DNA of 64,000 nt from Vitellaria paradoxa (GCA_019916065.1 CM034241.1:13181223-13245222); one strand, 5' to 3'; positions 31,728 through 44,318 are shown, numbered from the stretch's first letter. Notes: generated from the letters alone by a model not told the origin. Numbers and translations are program-made.

Positions 31728-34565
31728 CGAAATCCACAACCATCGACGAGGGAATGAAACCCAAAAATAAATATCAAACCATGAAAAATGTACCATATTA
31801 GAACGGAAGCTAATTAAAGTAAGTATTATTCAATTTTCTTGAATATTCAAAATACTTTTAAAATGCCCTAAAAATGGGCTACAAAACCATGCCACAAATA
31901 TGGGCCCAAATCAATACTCCATTACATTATAATTTAAATGTTGGAATGCAAAATAAAACAAATCATTCAGCTATAACAACCCAACAACCCAAGACGATTA
32001 GCTAACCCACTGGTCCATCACGAGCATCAACCCTTGCATTACCAACTATAGTAAGGGGTGAGCACTAAATTCCACGTGTGCTCAGAAAGTGTTTATAAAA
32101 TATAATTTCTTAATCATGCAAAGCTATTAACACTAATTAATAAGAATAAAATTTAAAATCTTATAATTTTCAGAATATCTATATTTAATCATTTTATTCA
32201 AATTATATAGTTACTCAGGTATGATCCCGCAGTCTCATGATAGAAATAAATCATATCATATCATTCACATTACCACACATCAATATCATACTATGGGTCA
32301 GGTACTCTGCAAGTTTAGTCTGTGGCCTCAGAACTAAACCCAAAATAAATCATGGGGTACAACTAGTCGCGCAGTCCTAGATGTACTCATCACATCCCTA
32401 GACCTTAGTCATGGGGTACAATTGGTCTCGCAATTCCAAATGTTCTCATTTGCCTTAGTAGGCAAACTGGTCCCGTAGTCCTGATACTAAATATATACTA
32501 GAATAAGTCATATATACATTTCGTAGGTTTCTAGCCTACTGGTTATGCTAACCATCTTGCGCAAGTTTTGGGGCTTCCAACCCTTAGACTCTAGAACCCA
32601 CTTTTTCTAGTACCCTTAATGACCCCAATAGCCTAAAAATCAAATCTCAAGTAATTCCTTTAATTAATAGCACAACATACACAAAAGTTTTCCCTAATTT
32701 GATTTTTTTTGTGTTCATCATTTAAATCAATAAGTCTTATGAAGTTAATTCTCCTGAGCCTAAGTTTCACGTTGCCTATCTATCAATATCACTCTCCTTA
32801 CAACAATTATCAAATAAATTTCATTCAACCACATTCAAGAATATATATACAACTAGTTTGATAAACAAAATTTTATATCAAGCATGTCATGACAAAGTCA
32901 TGACAAAGAATGATTCAAGACATTAATTTTGATAATTCATGAAAAATAGAAAATAAAATATTTTATACTAATTCAAAAGCCTAAAATACTTATAATTAAC
33001 TCCAGTTTCATAAAAACAAAATTTAAAATTTATTCATAAAGCCATGTAATACAAATTTTAAGAATACTAAATGGGTATTTCTGTTAGAACCATACAGAAC
33101 AGCTCACTTTCACTTTTTTTTTTTTAAAAAAAATCTATTTTAAATCCAAAAATTTTGAAATTTTTAAAAAAAGGTCATTCATATATCTAGTTTAACATAT
33201 AAAAATTTCAAAAATAATATCAACTTTTATTTATACCTTTTATACCAAATATCTAACTGTTGTTAGTACAGCAATGTAAACCAAGCAGCCAACTTTCAAT
33301 ATTTTTATAAAATAAATTATTGGCCAAAAAATTATAAATATTTTATTGTAGAATCTCTAATATGTCTAGTTTCATATATAAAATTTTTTATAAATAAATT
33401 TAATCTATAGGTATCATTTTTATACCAAAAATCAAACTCCTGTCGGCATAGCAATTTAAAACAAATAGTTAATTTTCACAATTTTTATGAAATCCATTTT
33501 AACTCAACAAAATATGAATGTTTTACTGGATATTAGTTTGTATATGTACTCCCATATATAAAAATATCAAAAATTAGTTCGATCTCTAAGTAAGAATTTC
33601 ATATAAAAACAATGTGCTGATCCTAGCATAGAAATCCCCAACCAATAGTCAAGTTTGACTATTTTTTTATAAATTCATTTCAATTCCAAATGTTATGAAA
33701 TTTTTACAGAAAACTCATCTACATGTCTAATTTAACATATAAAAGTTTCAAGAATTAAATCACTCTCTAAGTATGTTTTTTATAGAAAAACAATATACTC
33801 ATTTTAGTGTAGAAGTTCCAGAATTTCATATAACAAAAAAAAAAAAAAAATCAATTCATAGAATAAGATTTCAACTCTTGCACATATACATATACGTGAC
33901 ATGATAAAAAAATATATCAAATAAACATAATTCCACCTACCTCGTAGTATATACGTTGACAAAGTATATAAAAACTCCAAATAAAACACCAACTCAAGTT
34001 GGCCCTACGAACAGTCCCCATCGATTTCACTCTAAATTTCCTTTACGATCACGTTTGCCGTTTCTTCCAATGGATAAATGGTAAACACTACTCTCTCTCT
34101 CTCTCTCTCTTTTTTTTTTTTTTTTTCTCACGTAAGAAGGAAGAAGAGAAGAAAGAAAGAAAACAACAAAAGATAAAAGAGGTGTATAGAGTTATACGAG
34201 AGATAATAAAACTGATGGTGTAAATGTGAAAATGGGCTATTTATGCACTAATTAAAAATCCCCCTATCTCCTACTCAGATGCATGCACTCATAAAAACCC
34301 CCCCTTAATTCTTCCTCTAACTCCCACACAACCTACCAACTTTTAGCCTCCCCACAAAATAATAAACAATGATCAGCACCTCCCCTCCCTACTGATGAGA
34401 TATTAACATATAATTACATACATACCTATGCACACATTAATACATATAACATAAAAATAATTTAACACAAGATCATATACATAAAATATAAATGGGATCC
34501 AAAATATCAGAATTTTAAATATTCTAAATTCAAAATAAAAAAGCCAAAAAATTTGGGTCTTTACA
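31728..34565. mobile_element. Solo-LTR-like element inserted in the minisatellite
   Basis: Starts TGTCACGCCCCGAAAT and ends TTTGGGTCTTTACA, 2,838 bp. Flanking pentamers CACAC (31723-31727) and AACAC (34566-34570) match at 4 of 5. Internal landmarks (GGGGTGAGCAC near 32056, a CGTAGGTTTCTAGCCTACTGG-like stretch near 32522, TTCCAACCCTTAGA near 32575) are shared with the solo LTRs at 42459 and 47985. No internal gag-pol, so it looks like a solo LTR. It holds a 180-bp tandem array. Confidence 0.65.
33121..33840. repeat. 180-bp tandem repeat, four diverged units
   Basis: Unit starts at 33121, 33301, 33481 and 33661 give exactly 180-bp spacing. Each begins with ATTTTTATRAA-like sequence and repeats ACATATAAAA(A/G)TTTCAA and AATCAAACTCCTGTCGGCAT-like words at the same offset. 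Units are well diverged. Confidence 0.75.
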
Positions 34566-34850
34566 AACACCTTTATAAAAAATATTTCAATTTTACTCCT
34601 AGCTAATTTTTAGCCCAAATTCACATTCTATGCCTCTAGAAAATCTTAAAAATATTCTTTGAGATACCTAAAAATGTAAAATTTACTTAAATGGTAAGAA
34701 ACATAACTATGGATATTTCTCACTAATTACATGTTTGAGTTAGTTGCTTGGGGCATCCAAGGGTCTGATTTTGGTATGTAACCTAAAAACTCTATTATTG
34801 AGATTGTATTGGAAAAATTCAACAATAAAACTAATCGTAAATATAAGTAA
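34566..34850. repeat. Minisatellite unit 4 and adjoining sequence
   Basis: TAGCCCAAATTCACATTCTA at 34612 corresponds to the anchor word of the units left of the solo LTR. No gene. Confidence 0.6.
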
Positions 34851-34907
34851 ATTATCAAATCATGTAAATGTATGTGTTGATGATTGTCATTTTCTCTCTT
34901 TCTGAGT

Positions 34908-35121
34908 CTTTTTTTTTTTTTTTTTGGATGACTTCAGGTGTCTAAATCAACCTGTGGACACCTCGACTAATCTATGTGTGTTTTAAAGTTAACGATCGGG
35001 TGAACTTCCAGTGATCCTGAGGATACTCAAAATAGTGACCACTGAGAAGTAAATTTAAGGTCTTATCAATTGCGTTGCCCCTCATGATTAAATGATTAGG
35101 GAGAGAAAGCAATCAAGAGCC
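34908..35121 (-). mobile_element. Full-length SINE with 12-bp target duplication
   Basis: A 214-bp minus-strand insert ends in a poly(A) (T-run 34909-34925 on the plus strand). The minus strand has a pol III head with GGGGCAACGCAATTGATAAG (A-box region) and a TTTTGAGTATCC B-box-like word. The duplication is CTCTTTCTGAGT (34896-34907) / CTCTTTTTGAGT (35122-35133), 11 of 12. The matching place in copy 1 (about 21565) is uninterrupted. Confidence 0.8.
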
Positions 35122-36028
35122 CTCTTTTTGAGTTGATTACTTTCATTTTCCCTCTTTTTCTTTTCTTATATTTTTATCATAATAACTATATAAGAACAGC
35201 AAACTAAAAATATTAAATAAATGTGTTTATTAAAATATTATTAATTTCTACTAGTAGGAATATGTAAGAATGTAAACAAGTGTGGCCCAATTAATTATTA
35301 CCATTATTGAATCTGTTTATTCTTTTATACCCATTATCATCCTAAACCTCTTCACTTTATTAGTTAGAATTTCAAAAGGGTTTAGTTCCAAACTTGTCCA
35401 ATCCTGTCCAATCTATTAAATATTCGTTTAAAAGATTTGCTAAATACTTGTTTAAAAATTTAATATTTATAAAATAATTGATGTGCTCTCTATAATACTC
35501 AATAAATATATATTTAGATAATATTTAGTTTTTCTTCTATCAAGATTTTTATCGTTTTTAATGTGAAGCAAAAATATTAAAAAAAATCTAATTGAAATAA
35601 ATTGTAAAAACATATTACATATAACTTTATCACTAAAATATTCAAATGACTTTACAAAATTAATCATTTTACTATGATTACTATAATTTCAAAATGTGAA
35701 CCAACTACAATAATCCACATCAAATAGCTACAGGTTTAAAATTTTAATTAATTTTTATTTTAAAAATAAAATTATAATTATTTAAATGTATATAATATTA
35801 TATTATATTATATTATATTAAATAGGTATTTAGCCGATAACCTTATAAATATAAACGAATATTAGTATCAAATACTTACAAGTAAATTCCATATCTAGCT
35901 TAATTCTGTATATGTATTAAATTTTAATCTTAAACCCGTTCAAATCTTATTAAAGTATTGTTTGGTGAGTTTTTAATAAATATAGTCAAATTGAGGGTCT
36001 CTTGTACTTGTCCAATTGACATCTCTAG

Positions 36029-36193
36029 AATTATGACTTTGTTTGGAGTTGGTAAAAAAAATATAAAATTCTACAAAACTCTACAAATATAAATTATGAG
36101 ACTATAAAATTAAAATTTTTTATTCAATACATGAAACACGAGATATTAATTTTTATAATTTTATATACTTTTATATAACTTTAAACACATTCT
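36029..36193 (-). mobile_element. MITE of the GTGTTTGGAGTT family, inverted copy
   Basis: The complement of this stretch matches the interiors of 37296-37434 and 52665-52834 (the TTTAATTTTATAGTCTC-like and TTTGTAGAG words). Ends are ACTTTGTTTGGAGTT and AACTTTAAACACATTC. Confidence 0.55.
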
Positions 36194-36388
36194 ATATACA
36201 TGGAGTAGGAGTAAAAAAACCGTACAAGCACAAACTAATTGCATGCAAGACCAGGCTGTAGCGGCATGTTCTCAAACAGAAACAAGAAGGATATGCGTTT
36301 GGCGGGTATAAGTTATATTACTTAAAAAAAAAAAAAGGGTATAAATTAAATTGGTTGCCAGCGAAGCAGCATATGCAATTACAGACTT

Positions 36389-36490
36389 TATTATTTGGCC
36401 GCTGCCTCGGCAGTGAACGCGGCGGATTATCTTTACCACCGCCACTAATTAAGATATTCGGCGTGGCAGGACCTTCCGCCAGAGGGTTGT
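36389..36490. other. GC-rich conserved core of the duplication, copy 2
   Basis: TTTGGCCGCTGCCTCGGCAG and the following GC-rich bases retain CG where copy 1 has TG. A 61-codon minus-strand frame covers it, but copy 1 has a stop in the matching place, so coding is not supported. Confidence 0.55.
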
Positions 36491-36520
36491 CTTGTAATTG
36501 CAATGAAATGAAATGATTTA

Positions 36521-36859
36521 GAGGGGTTTGGAGTTCAAAAAAAAATTATAAAAAATTTTAAAAAAATTTCAAAAGTTATCAGGGTTCTATACTCTCGAAA
36601 ATTTCAAAAGCTATTGGGACGTTTGTTTCAATTGGTTTTGTTAGAATTTAAAAAAAAAATGATCTAATATTTGTACAAAAAATTATATAAAATTTTAAAA
36701 ATTTTTAAAATCTTCTACTAAAATTTTGACACGTGTCATTTTATATAATTTTTAACAATTTTATATCAAATTATACATAAATATTCAACAATCATTATAC
36801 AATAATTTCAAAATTTACTTTTAGAAACTTTTGATTTTTGCTAGGCTCCAAACGTCCTC
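36521..36859. mobile_element. Tourist-like MITE (TTA target duplication)
   Basis: Ends GAGGGGTTTGGAG and the complement GAGGACGTTTGGAG. TTA lies on both sides (36518-36520, 36860-36862). The site is empty in copy 1 of the duplication. A further MITE-like piece (GACTCTATTTGGCACC to ACCAAACTTGG, 36863-37016) abuts it. Confidence 0.75.
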
Positions 36860-37295
36860 TTAGACTCTATTTGGCACCATCAAAAATCACCAAAAATTAC
36901 AAATTTTAACTACTTTTTGTACTTTTCTTTAATTAAAAATTTTCACATTTCACATTTATATAATATTTTTTTACTTTTATTGTATTTTTTATCTTATTTT
37001 TTATCAACCAAACTTGGATAAAATTGTTTTTTAGTGTTTTTTTTTAATGCCGCTGGATGTCGAAAACTAAGCGAAGGCGACAAAGAGTCAAAACAATTAA
37101 AAATAGAAGTCCTTATAAATTTAAGATTGTTGACGAAATTTCTTACACTACTTGCAAAAAAACGGTCGGTCGCTTGAGATGATTGGTTAAAAATTTTGAC
37201 CCGGTTATCTAAAATATAAATAATCGTTTTTATGCGGTCGATTATGATAGAATTAAAGACAGAAATAGACGGCCATCTCAGAGTTTTTAAGGGGT

Positions 37296-37434
37296 GTATT
37301 TGGAGTTATATAAAATTGTATAAAATTATAAAAATTAATGTCTCATATTTTATATTGTGAGTGAAGAATTTAAATTTTATTGTCTCGTAATTTATGTTTA
37401 TAGAAATTTGTATTATTTTATTTGACTTCAAACG
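37296..37434 (+). mobile_element. MITE of the GTGTTTGGAGTT family
   Basis: GGGGTGTATTTGGAGTTATA to TTCAAACGAAATAT; the interior word GTGAGTGAAGAATTTAAATT is shared with 52665-52834. Confidence 0.6.
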
Positions 37435-37724
37435 AAATATATAATTTATTCAAATATTACTTGATTTTTTTTGAGTAAGAATGACTTTTTTTTTTTTTTT
37501 TTTTGAGTAAGAGGGTTGATGACTCGAATGTTCACATTTGTTGCTTTCCTCTCGAACCATATAGATGACATTTTTGTTGGTCTGAGTTTAATATATTCAC
37601 ATGATTTCGTTCGTCGAATTGTTAGTTTTTTATACTCGGATCAGTAGAAATTTATAAGTCAATTTGTTAAAGTAATCATTTTTAATAAATAAAAAATAAA
37701 ATGTTTTATGCTTAGGAACCTTTT

Positions 37725-38000
37725 GGCACCAAAAAAATAAATAAATAAAAATAAAACAGTGCAACTTTACACTTATGAGCGGCTCGTGACACTTTAGTGA
37801 TTAGTTAGGAACTTTAACAATTAGTTGGATATTTTAGTAATTAGTTGGTTGTTTGGTAAAAATTTGTAAAATTTGAAAAAATTTCAAAAAAGTTAGTAAT
37901 AGTTGAAAAAAATATGAGAAATTTGATAAAAGTTAGAGATGGTTAAAAAAATTTGATAAAAATTATTTTTTTTTAAGTTTTTTGTGAGCCAAACGACTCC
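37725..38000. mobile_element. Tourist-like MITE (TTA target duplication)
   Basis: Ends GGAACCTTTTGGCACC and the complement GGAGTCGTTTGGCTC. TTA at 37722-37724 and 38001-38003. AT-rich interior. Confidence 0.7.
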
Positions 38001-38003
38001 TTA

Positions 38004-38557
38004 ATAAAAAAAATTATATTATTTTTATAAAAGTAATTAAACCGCACCACGTTAGAATTAAGCCAAACGACCCCTATGCTAGGATCAAGCCGCACTTGTT
38101 GTTTGTGGACGTGTGATCTCCACTCACCATTACCATCTTTGATTTGAAATATGCTTCATGCGCAACTTACAAAATCATACCTTTAATTCTTGGGTTTCAA
38201 CTCTCAACTAATAAATTTATTATTAATTTAATTCTACGAATACATAATTCAATATCTAATTATACCTTATTATATATTTATCCATCCTGATCCTATAATA
38301 GTAAATAAATATATATTTGGTTGTAAAGAATCCTAAGCACTATCACCCGGTTAGATCGAAATTGTACCGATGTACAGAAATTATATCACATGCCTAATTT
38401 CTCTTTTAATTAGTCATTGATCCAAACTAGCTACTCTAAATTAAATTTTTTTTTTTTGAATTGTGTGAGTTGAATTCAAATAGAAAATAAAACAAATTAA
38501 AATCTAAACAAAGGTAATAGAAAAAAAAACAAATTAAAAATCTAAACAAGATACTTA
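38004..38557. other. AT-rich spacer, no gene seen
   Basis: No coding or paired-end signal found. Confidence 0.4.
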
Positions 38558-38724
38558 GGCTGCGTTTGGCATGCAATTTTTTGCTGAAAATCTCTGAAAA
38601 TCTCTATAAATCTCTGTTAATTTTATATCACATCAACTTTTTTCTCTCACTGCACGCATTACGAATTCTCCCCAAATCACAATTTATCTCAATTTATCTC
38701 ATTTTTTTTACTCCAAACTAACCC
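38558..38724. mobile_element. Tourist-like MITE (TTA target duplication)
   Basis: Ends GGCTGCGTTTGGCAT and the complement GGGTTAGTTTGGAGT. TTA at 38555-38557 and 38725-38727, 167 bp. Confidence 0.75.
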
Positions 38725-38943
38725 TTATTTTGATGCACAAGGGATTTGTTGGTGGACCTTTCAGAAAAAAAGGAGTTTTTTGGTGGCGTCCGCACGATAT
38801 CTTCATTCTCGCGCCCACGACCTTGTCCAGATTTGACAGATTCTACAACTTGTTCCTTTTTTTTTTTTTTTTTGTCTTTATGGCTTAATGCAAGCCTTTG
38901 TGCTCTTGCGGACAACCTATATTAGGCTTTGATTAGTTGCCGC

Positions 38944-39458
38944 TAGGGGTGGAGGAATGAAGGGACTGTGGTGGGGTGTAGATCGGATAAAATTTTGGCA
39001 AAAAAATTTTTTAGTAGTAATATTTTATTTTAATTATTTATAACCCAAGTAATACCTACCTCATAACTCAAATATATTTTAAATTCTAACGTAATTATTT
39101 ATAACTTAGGTAATATTTAAATATATTTTACAAATAAAAATTAAATTAGTAACCCCAAAAGTTTAAAAAAATAAAAAATTAGGACAAAAACTAAGAGTAC
39201 ATACTTATATTTGGGTAAAACTTCTAACTCCTGGGTAAACCTTCTATTTTTTGTTTTTAATACCTTTTCATCTCTCATAGTTCTTAGTAAGCCAAATTTT
39301 TTTCTTTTAATACCGAGGTTTTCGAATCGAAGGAGAGCAACTTCGAACATGTTTTTGAAAATTTGAAAGGTACCGAGATATATTATATATATTATATGTA
39401 TAACATAAAGCTTTTGTTTGTTGTAACCTTGTAGAAGCAAACAAAGTATGTTTGGTTG

Positions 39459-39490
<32 letters not shown>

Positions 39491-40128
39491 TGAGAGAATT
39501 TGTTCGATTCATTTAGGACTGTTTGTTTGATTATTTTTATTTTTATTTTTATTGTTTAGGAAGTCTCTATGATGCCTTATTAATTTTTCTTCTATGCCTT
39601 TAGGGCTATTTGATGGGTTATTTTTGTTTTTGTTTTTATTTTTATTTTTTATTTTTTGCCTTGCTATTAAAAAGAATAAAATAACTAATTACATATATTA
39701 TATCAACTTTAGGACTTTCCAATTATTACAAGTTGTATATGTATAAACAAATATGTATCTCAAAATTCCTTTTTTAGTTGCAGAAGCATAATGATTCAAA
39801 CTATTTTGGAGCTATCATTGGACACTTAGATTATTGCTAACAGAATTGGAAGGGCTTAAAGTTTAGTTTATGCAATCTCAATACAATATATAATCTGGGA
39901 GAAATACATGTGCAATTGGTAAATCCCGATCCACGGACCCATATTTGTGTTGGTGGGGGATGAGTGAGAGGGATAATTAGTTGAATTATGTGTACAATAT
40001 TAATGTGCATAATTATGCTCTATTTCAGTTTTATTTACTCACGTGATTCATTTAGATTGTATTTTATAGTTGTGTGTCACAAAAGCTAATATTCACCATG
40101 TATCATTCTAATAGGTTATAAATTATAA
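38944..40128. other. 5' region of the second hAT
   Basis: AT-rich with T-runs at about 39460-39491. No coding seen. Confidence 0.5.
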
Positions 40129-42458
40129 TGGAAACTCAAGGAAGCAAGAGAAGAAAAGCTATATTTTGATTTTTTAACCCAAAGGAACAAACATCAACCA
40201 GTAAAGGATATTCTTCGTCCAATGTTGATATATCAAATCATAACGACCAACCCCTTTCCAAATCTTGTAGAGTTGAAATTGATGGTAGTACTCTTAAACG
40301 AGATCCTGGGATATAAATCCCTATATGGCAGCATCTTATTAATCAATGGGATGAAAAATTAGAAGAGCTTATATCAAAATGGGTCAGTATCAACTTAAGT
40401 TGGTAAAGTACTCGAGGATCGAAGCAGGAAAACAATATCATTGTTTTCAATACTCTTAGTTCGATCAATTTCCTTGGTTAGAGTACTCTCCTTCAAAGAA
40501 TGTAGTATTTTGTTTTCCATGCTTTCCTTTTCAAGATAAAGTGCCTCATCATCCTGTATTTATCACCAAAGGCTTTAGAAGTTGGAAAAGGGTTAACAAT
40601 GGGGCTAGATGTTCAATTTTGATGCATGTAGGAGGTCCCACTTCACCACTTAATAATATTGTGAAATCTGCTGAAGATTTAATGAAAGTAATTGGATATA
40701 TTGATAAAATGTTGAATGCACAAACTGCAGAAGAAGTTTAGAAAAATCGGTTGCGACTTACGGCAACAATTGAAAATATTTGGTGGCTTCGCTTACAAAC
40801 ATATGCATTTAGAAGTCATGATGAATCTCCATCTTTTAATAATCATGGCAATTTTGTGGAGATGATATCGCTTATTAGAAGATTGAATGTTAATATTGAT
40901 GATTCAAAAAATGCAAAGTATACCTCACCAACTGTTCAAAAAGAAATTTTGCATATTCTCGCTAGCAAAGTGAGGAAAAAGATTTGTAAAGAAATTGGAC
41001 ATGTGAAGTTCTATATTTTAGTTGATGAAGCCAAAAATGCATCAAATGAAGTATATATGACTATTGTTTTAAGATTTGTTGATATTCAGGGTTTCATACG
41101 AGAGCGATTTTTTGAGATTATGCATGTTTCGGACATTACTGCTTCAAAATTCAAAAAATAAATTTCTAATGCCCTTACTCGATATAACTTGCACATCCCC
41201 AATATGTGAGATCAAGGGTTTACTGGTGTTAACAATATGCGTGGCGCATGGAATAGACTACAAGCTCTATTTCTTAAAGATTGCCCAAATGTATATTATG
41301 CATATTGTTTTATCCATTGACTATAACTAGCATTAGTTACAGCTGTAGGAAATGAGATTTCTATTCGGCTATTTTTTTCAAGATTGACAGCCATTATCAA
41401 TCTTATTAATGCTTCTCCCAAACGCTATACCGAGTTACATTCTACTTAAGCTATAGAAATTGCACCTATGATAGCTACTGGAGAACGTGACACTAGTAGA
41501 GGGGCTAATCAGATTGGTAATATGCATCAGAGTGGAACTACTCAATGGAGCTTTCATTTTGATTCTATTTGCAACTTAATAGATATGTATGGTGCAACTA
41601 TTACTGTGCTTGAAAGCATGGTTCATAAGGGATCCTCTAACTCTATACACAGAGAAGCTGGTGATTGTTTGATTGTGATGAGGTCTTTTGAATTCATGTT
41701 CATCTTATATTTAATGCATAAAATTATAGGGATTACTGATTTGCTTTGTTGAGCTTTGCAGCACAAATCTCTTAATATCTTAAATGCAATTGATTTAGTC
41801 TTAAGTACTAAAGCTATCTTCAAACTTTGAGAGAAGATGGATTTGATCATCTACTTATCAATGTGCAATCTGTTTGCACACAATATAACATTGATATATT
41901 GGATATGGATAGTTAGTATAAAAAAAGTTACAGGTTGTTTATGCCAGCAAAAAGAGCCATTGACAGTTAGCCAACACTATCATGTTGACATATTAACTTG
42001 GCAATTGATTTTCAAGTGGAAGAGTTAAATTCTAGATTTAATGATAGGACAGTAAAACTCCTTGTGCTTAGCTCTACTTTGGAACCTAAAGACGACTTTA
42101 TGTCATTTAAAATTGATTATATTTGTAAGCTTACAGAGAAGTTTTATCCTGAAGATTTTAGTGAACAGAAATGTATTATTTAAGATGTCAGTTGAAGCAT
42201 TATAAGGTTGATGTGCTTCATCATGAGAGCTTCTAGAATATGTCTACTATTTCTAAATTATGTTAAGGATCAGTTAAAACAAGTAAATCACAACACTATA
42301 ATTGGATCAACAGATTGATTCGTCTTATTTTGATTCTGTCTGTTTCTATACCACTACAGAATGAGTATTTTCAGTTATGAAACTTGTTAAAACTACTCTT
42401 TATAATAAAATGGAAGAGGACTTCTTAACAGATTCTATGATGATTTACATTGAGTGAG
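40129..42458 (+). pseudogene. hAT transposase pseudogene (TTF zinc finger, DUF4371, dimerisation)
   Basis: From the ATG at 40129 there is a TTF-type segment with LKRDPGI (about 40285) and VVFCFPCFLF in one frame (about 40505-40535). HHPVFITKGFRSWKRVNNGA follows at 40546. The DUF4371 core lies at 40751-41161 (EILHILASKVRKKICKEIG, FYILVDEAKNASNEVYMTIV). Later pieces include GANQIGNMHQSGTTQWSFHF (about 41504) and FQVEELNSRFND (about 42010). The C-terminal dimerisation stretch ends MEEDFLTDSMMIYIE at 42453. Stops and frame changes abound. The last about 27 residues lie beyond the solo LTR, at 44319-44400. Confidence 0.85.
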
Positions 42459-42883
42459 TGTAATAACCCAGATTTCTTTTATAATTTAATTTAATTTGAA
42501 AATTTTTACTTGATAAATTTAAGTTGCTATTTAAATTTAATATTTGAAATTTTTGAATTTTTATTAAAAAAAAAGATTTACTTTGGGTTATATTTGAAAA
42601 TATTTTTAATTTTAGAGAGAATGGTGTAATTTTCCTAAACTTATGGGGAGTAGGTAAATAATTAAATTGGATAAGTTAAAATTCTGCTATTATATATATA
42701 ATGCTATAATTTTTTTTTTATATTAAAAATCCTAAATGAGAGAAAAAGAGACCGAGAGAATTAAAAAAATGACGGCTACGCTGTAATTTTTTTAGTGAAC
42801 TAGTGGCTTGATTTTTATCTTTCGTTGCAGCGATTTTTCATTCATTGCCGAATTAATGAGGTAAGGGACAGAACTTTTGAATG

Positions 42884-42914
<31 letters not shown>

Positions 42915-43104
42915 ACACGTATATATATAAATAGTCGAAGTAATCATTATGAGATGAAGTCCTTGCCATGTACTTAATAATATATATTATATATGTAAAT
43001 ATAATTAATATCTTACATGGCACTTACTGGAACGTTTTGAAAATTGGAAGTGAAATTGCAATGGTTTGATATTTGTCTTTACATGCACGTTTTGTCTTTA
43101 TATG

Positions 43105-43136
<32 letters not shown>

Positions 43137-43332
43137 CAGTAGAACTTATAATTTGTTTGGTGGGTATACATATATATAATATACATGATTGGTCTTGATG
43201 GTGACTGAAAGTTGATTTTAAATATATATATATAGCCATGAAAAATCCTAGGCCGTGTAATTAATTGCTTGGTGGTATTTTTTCTTATTTACTTAAAATC
43301 TTTTAATTGATTGGTTGGCATGGATTGATTGA

Positions 43333-43376
<44 letters not shown>

Positions 43377-44318
43377 CATCCCTATGTGTACTTGAAATTA
43401 ACAGTCGGAGGGATTTTTTTTTTTTTTTTTTGTTGAATCGGTGGACATGAGTGTTATTGCTGGCAATTGAGTTTTGGAATTTTTTTTTTATTTTATTTTC
43501 ACCATTATTTGATTGATGGAATACACAGTGAACGGTTAACCATTTGAATGGATTAATTAAATTTATATATATATAATTATAGTGTGGTTGTTACTGTAAT
43601 TACTTATTTAATGGTACTAAATTTCATATTATTCACTGTGTTGGTGAATTGAGGATTAATGAGGTTTAAAACCTTCATCAAATAGAATTTATTTAATGTG
43701 GAATTAAAAGGGAAATTTGATATTGTGTTTTGTTCGGGTTGAGGGGTACTGAAAATATGGGGTATACATACCCAATGGTTGAAAGTCCCAAAACCTGCGC
43801 GGGGGTGGTAATCGAGTCTAGTAGGCTAGTAAACTACGAACGATGCAGATGTCTAAAGGTGGCATATTATATTCCTAAGGCTTCGGCCTAGGAAGTAGAC
43901 ACCGAAGGATGGTGTATATTGGTTAAGTCATGTTTCTACAGGACAACCAGGCAGACATCAATGAATGACGTATATTGGTTGGGCCTTGTTTCTACGAGAC
44001 AACCAAGCAGCAGTACCTTGAAATTAAATTGTTTTTCTTTGATGTGTTGTGTGGTGCTGAAACACAATTAAATTGTAACGAAGATAGATTGATAAATAAA
44101 TTTAAGTTCCTGTTTGAAATTTTTACCTGTGCATTATTGTTTCACTTAGTAGCATGCTAAGGCATTTATTTAAATTTAAAGTTTTGTTTTATTTATTTTA
44201 TTTTCGTTGCTCCATAGTGTGTGTGTATGGCTCTGATGTGGAATAAGGAAAGTTATTAAACGGTGTAATGTGTGTTCTTTTGTTCATATACTCGGGTTGT
44301 GAAACCCACGACGTGACA
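42459..44318 (+). mobile_element. Solo LTR in hAT gene (GTGAG target duplication)
   Basis: Starts TGTAATAACCCAGATTT, ends AACCCACGACGTGACA, 1,860 bp. A perfect 5-bp duplication GTGAG lies at 42454-42458 and 44319-44323. The interior has TA runs (about 42886-42914, 43341-43372). It also has a TAGTAGGCTAGTAAACTACG-type segment (43818) and a partial internal duplication around GTATATTGGTT...CAACCA (43915-44010). It carries no coding domain. It is the inverted relative of 47985-50120. Confidence 0.85.

Larger units (their letters stand above)
34855..37592 (+). repeat. Segmental duplication, copy 2
   Basis: Partner of 21515-24208. It carries its own private insertions: a SINE (34908-35121) and MITEs at 36029-36193, 36521-36859 and 37296-37434. 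It lacks those of copy 1. CACTACTTGCAAAAAAACGG at 37147 resembles a CACTA-type end but is unpaired. Confidence 0.85.

Noticed and set aside
33121..33840. CRISPR-like array because of regular spacing
   Set aside because: Units are long, diverged and contiguous without conserved short repeats and unique spacers, and this is plant DNA.
37147..37290. Complete CACTA MITE starting CACTACTTGCAAAA
   Set aside because: No matching inverted end found downstream before the next MITE begins.
38718..38915. 65-codon minus-strand open frame with Lys-rich stretch
   Set aside because: The Lys run is only a T-run read in reverse. No motif, start context or partner exon seen.
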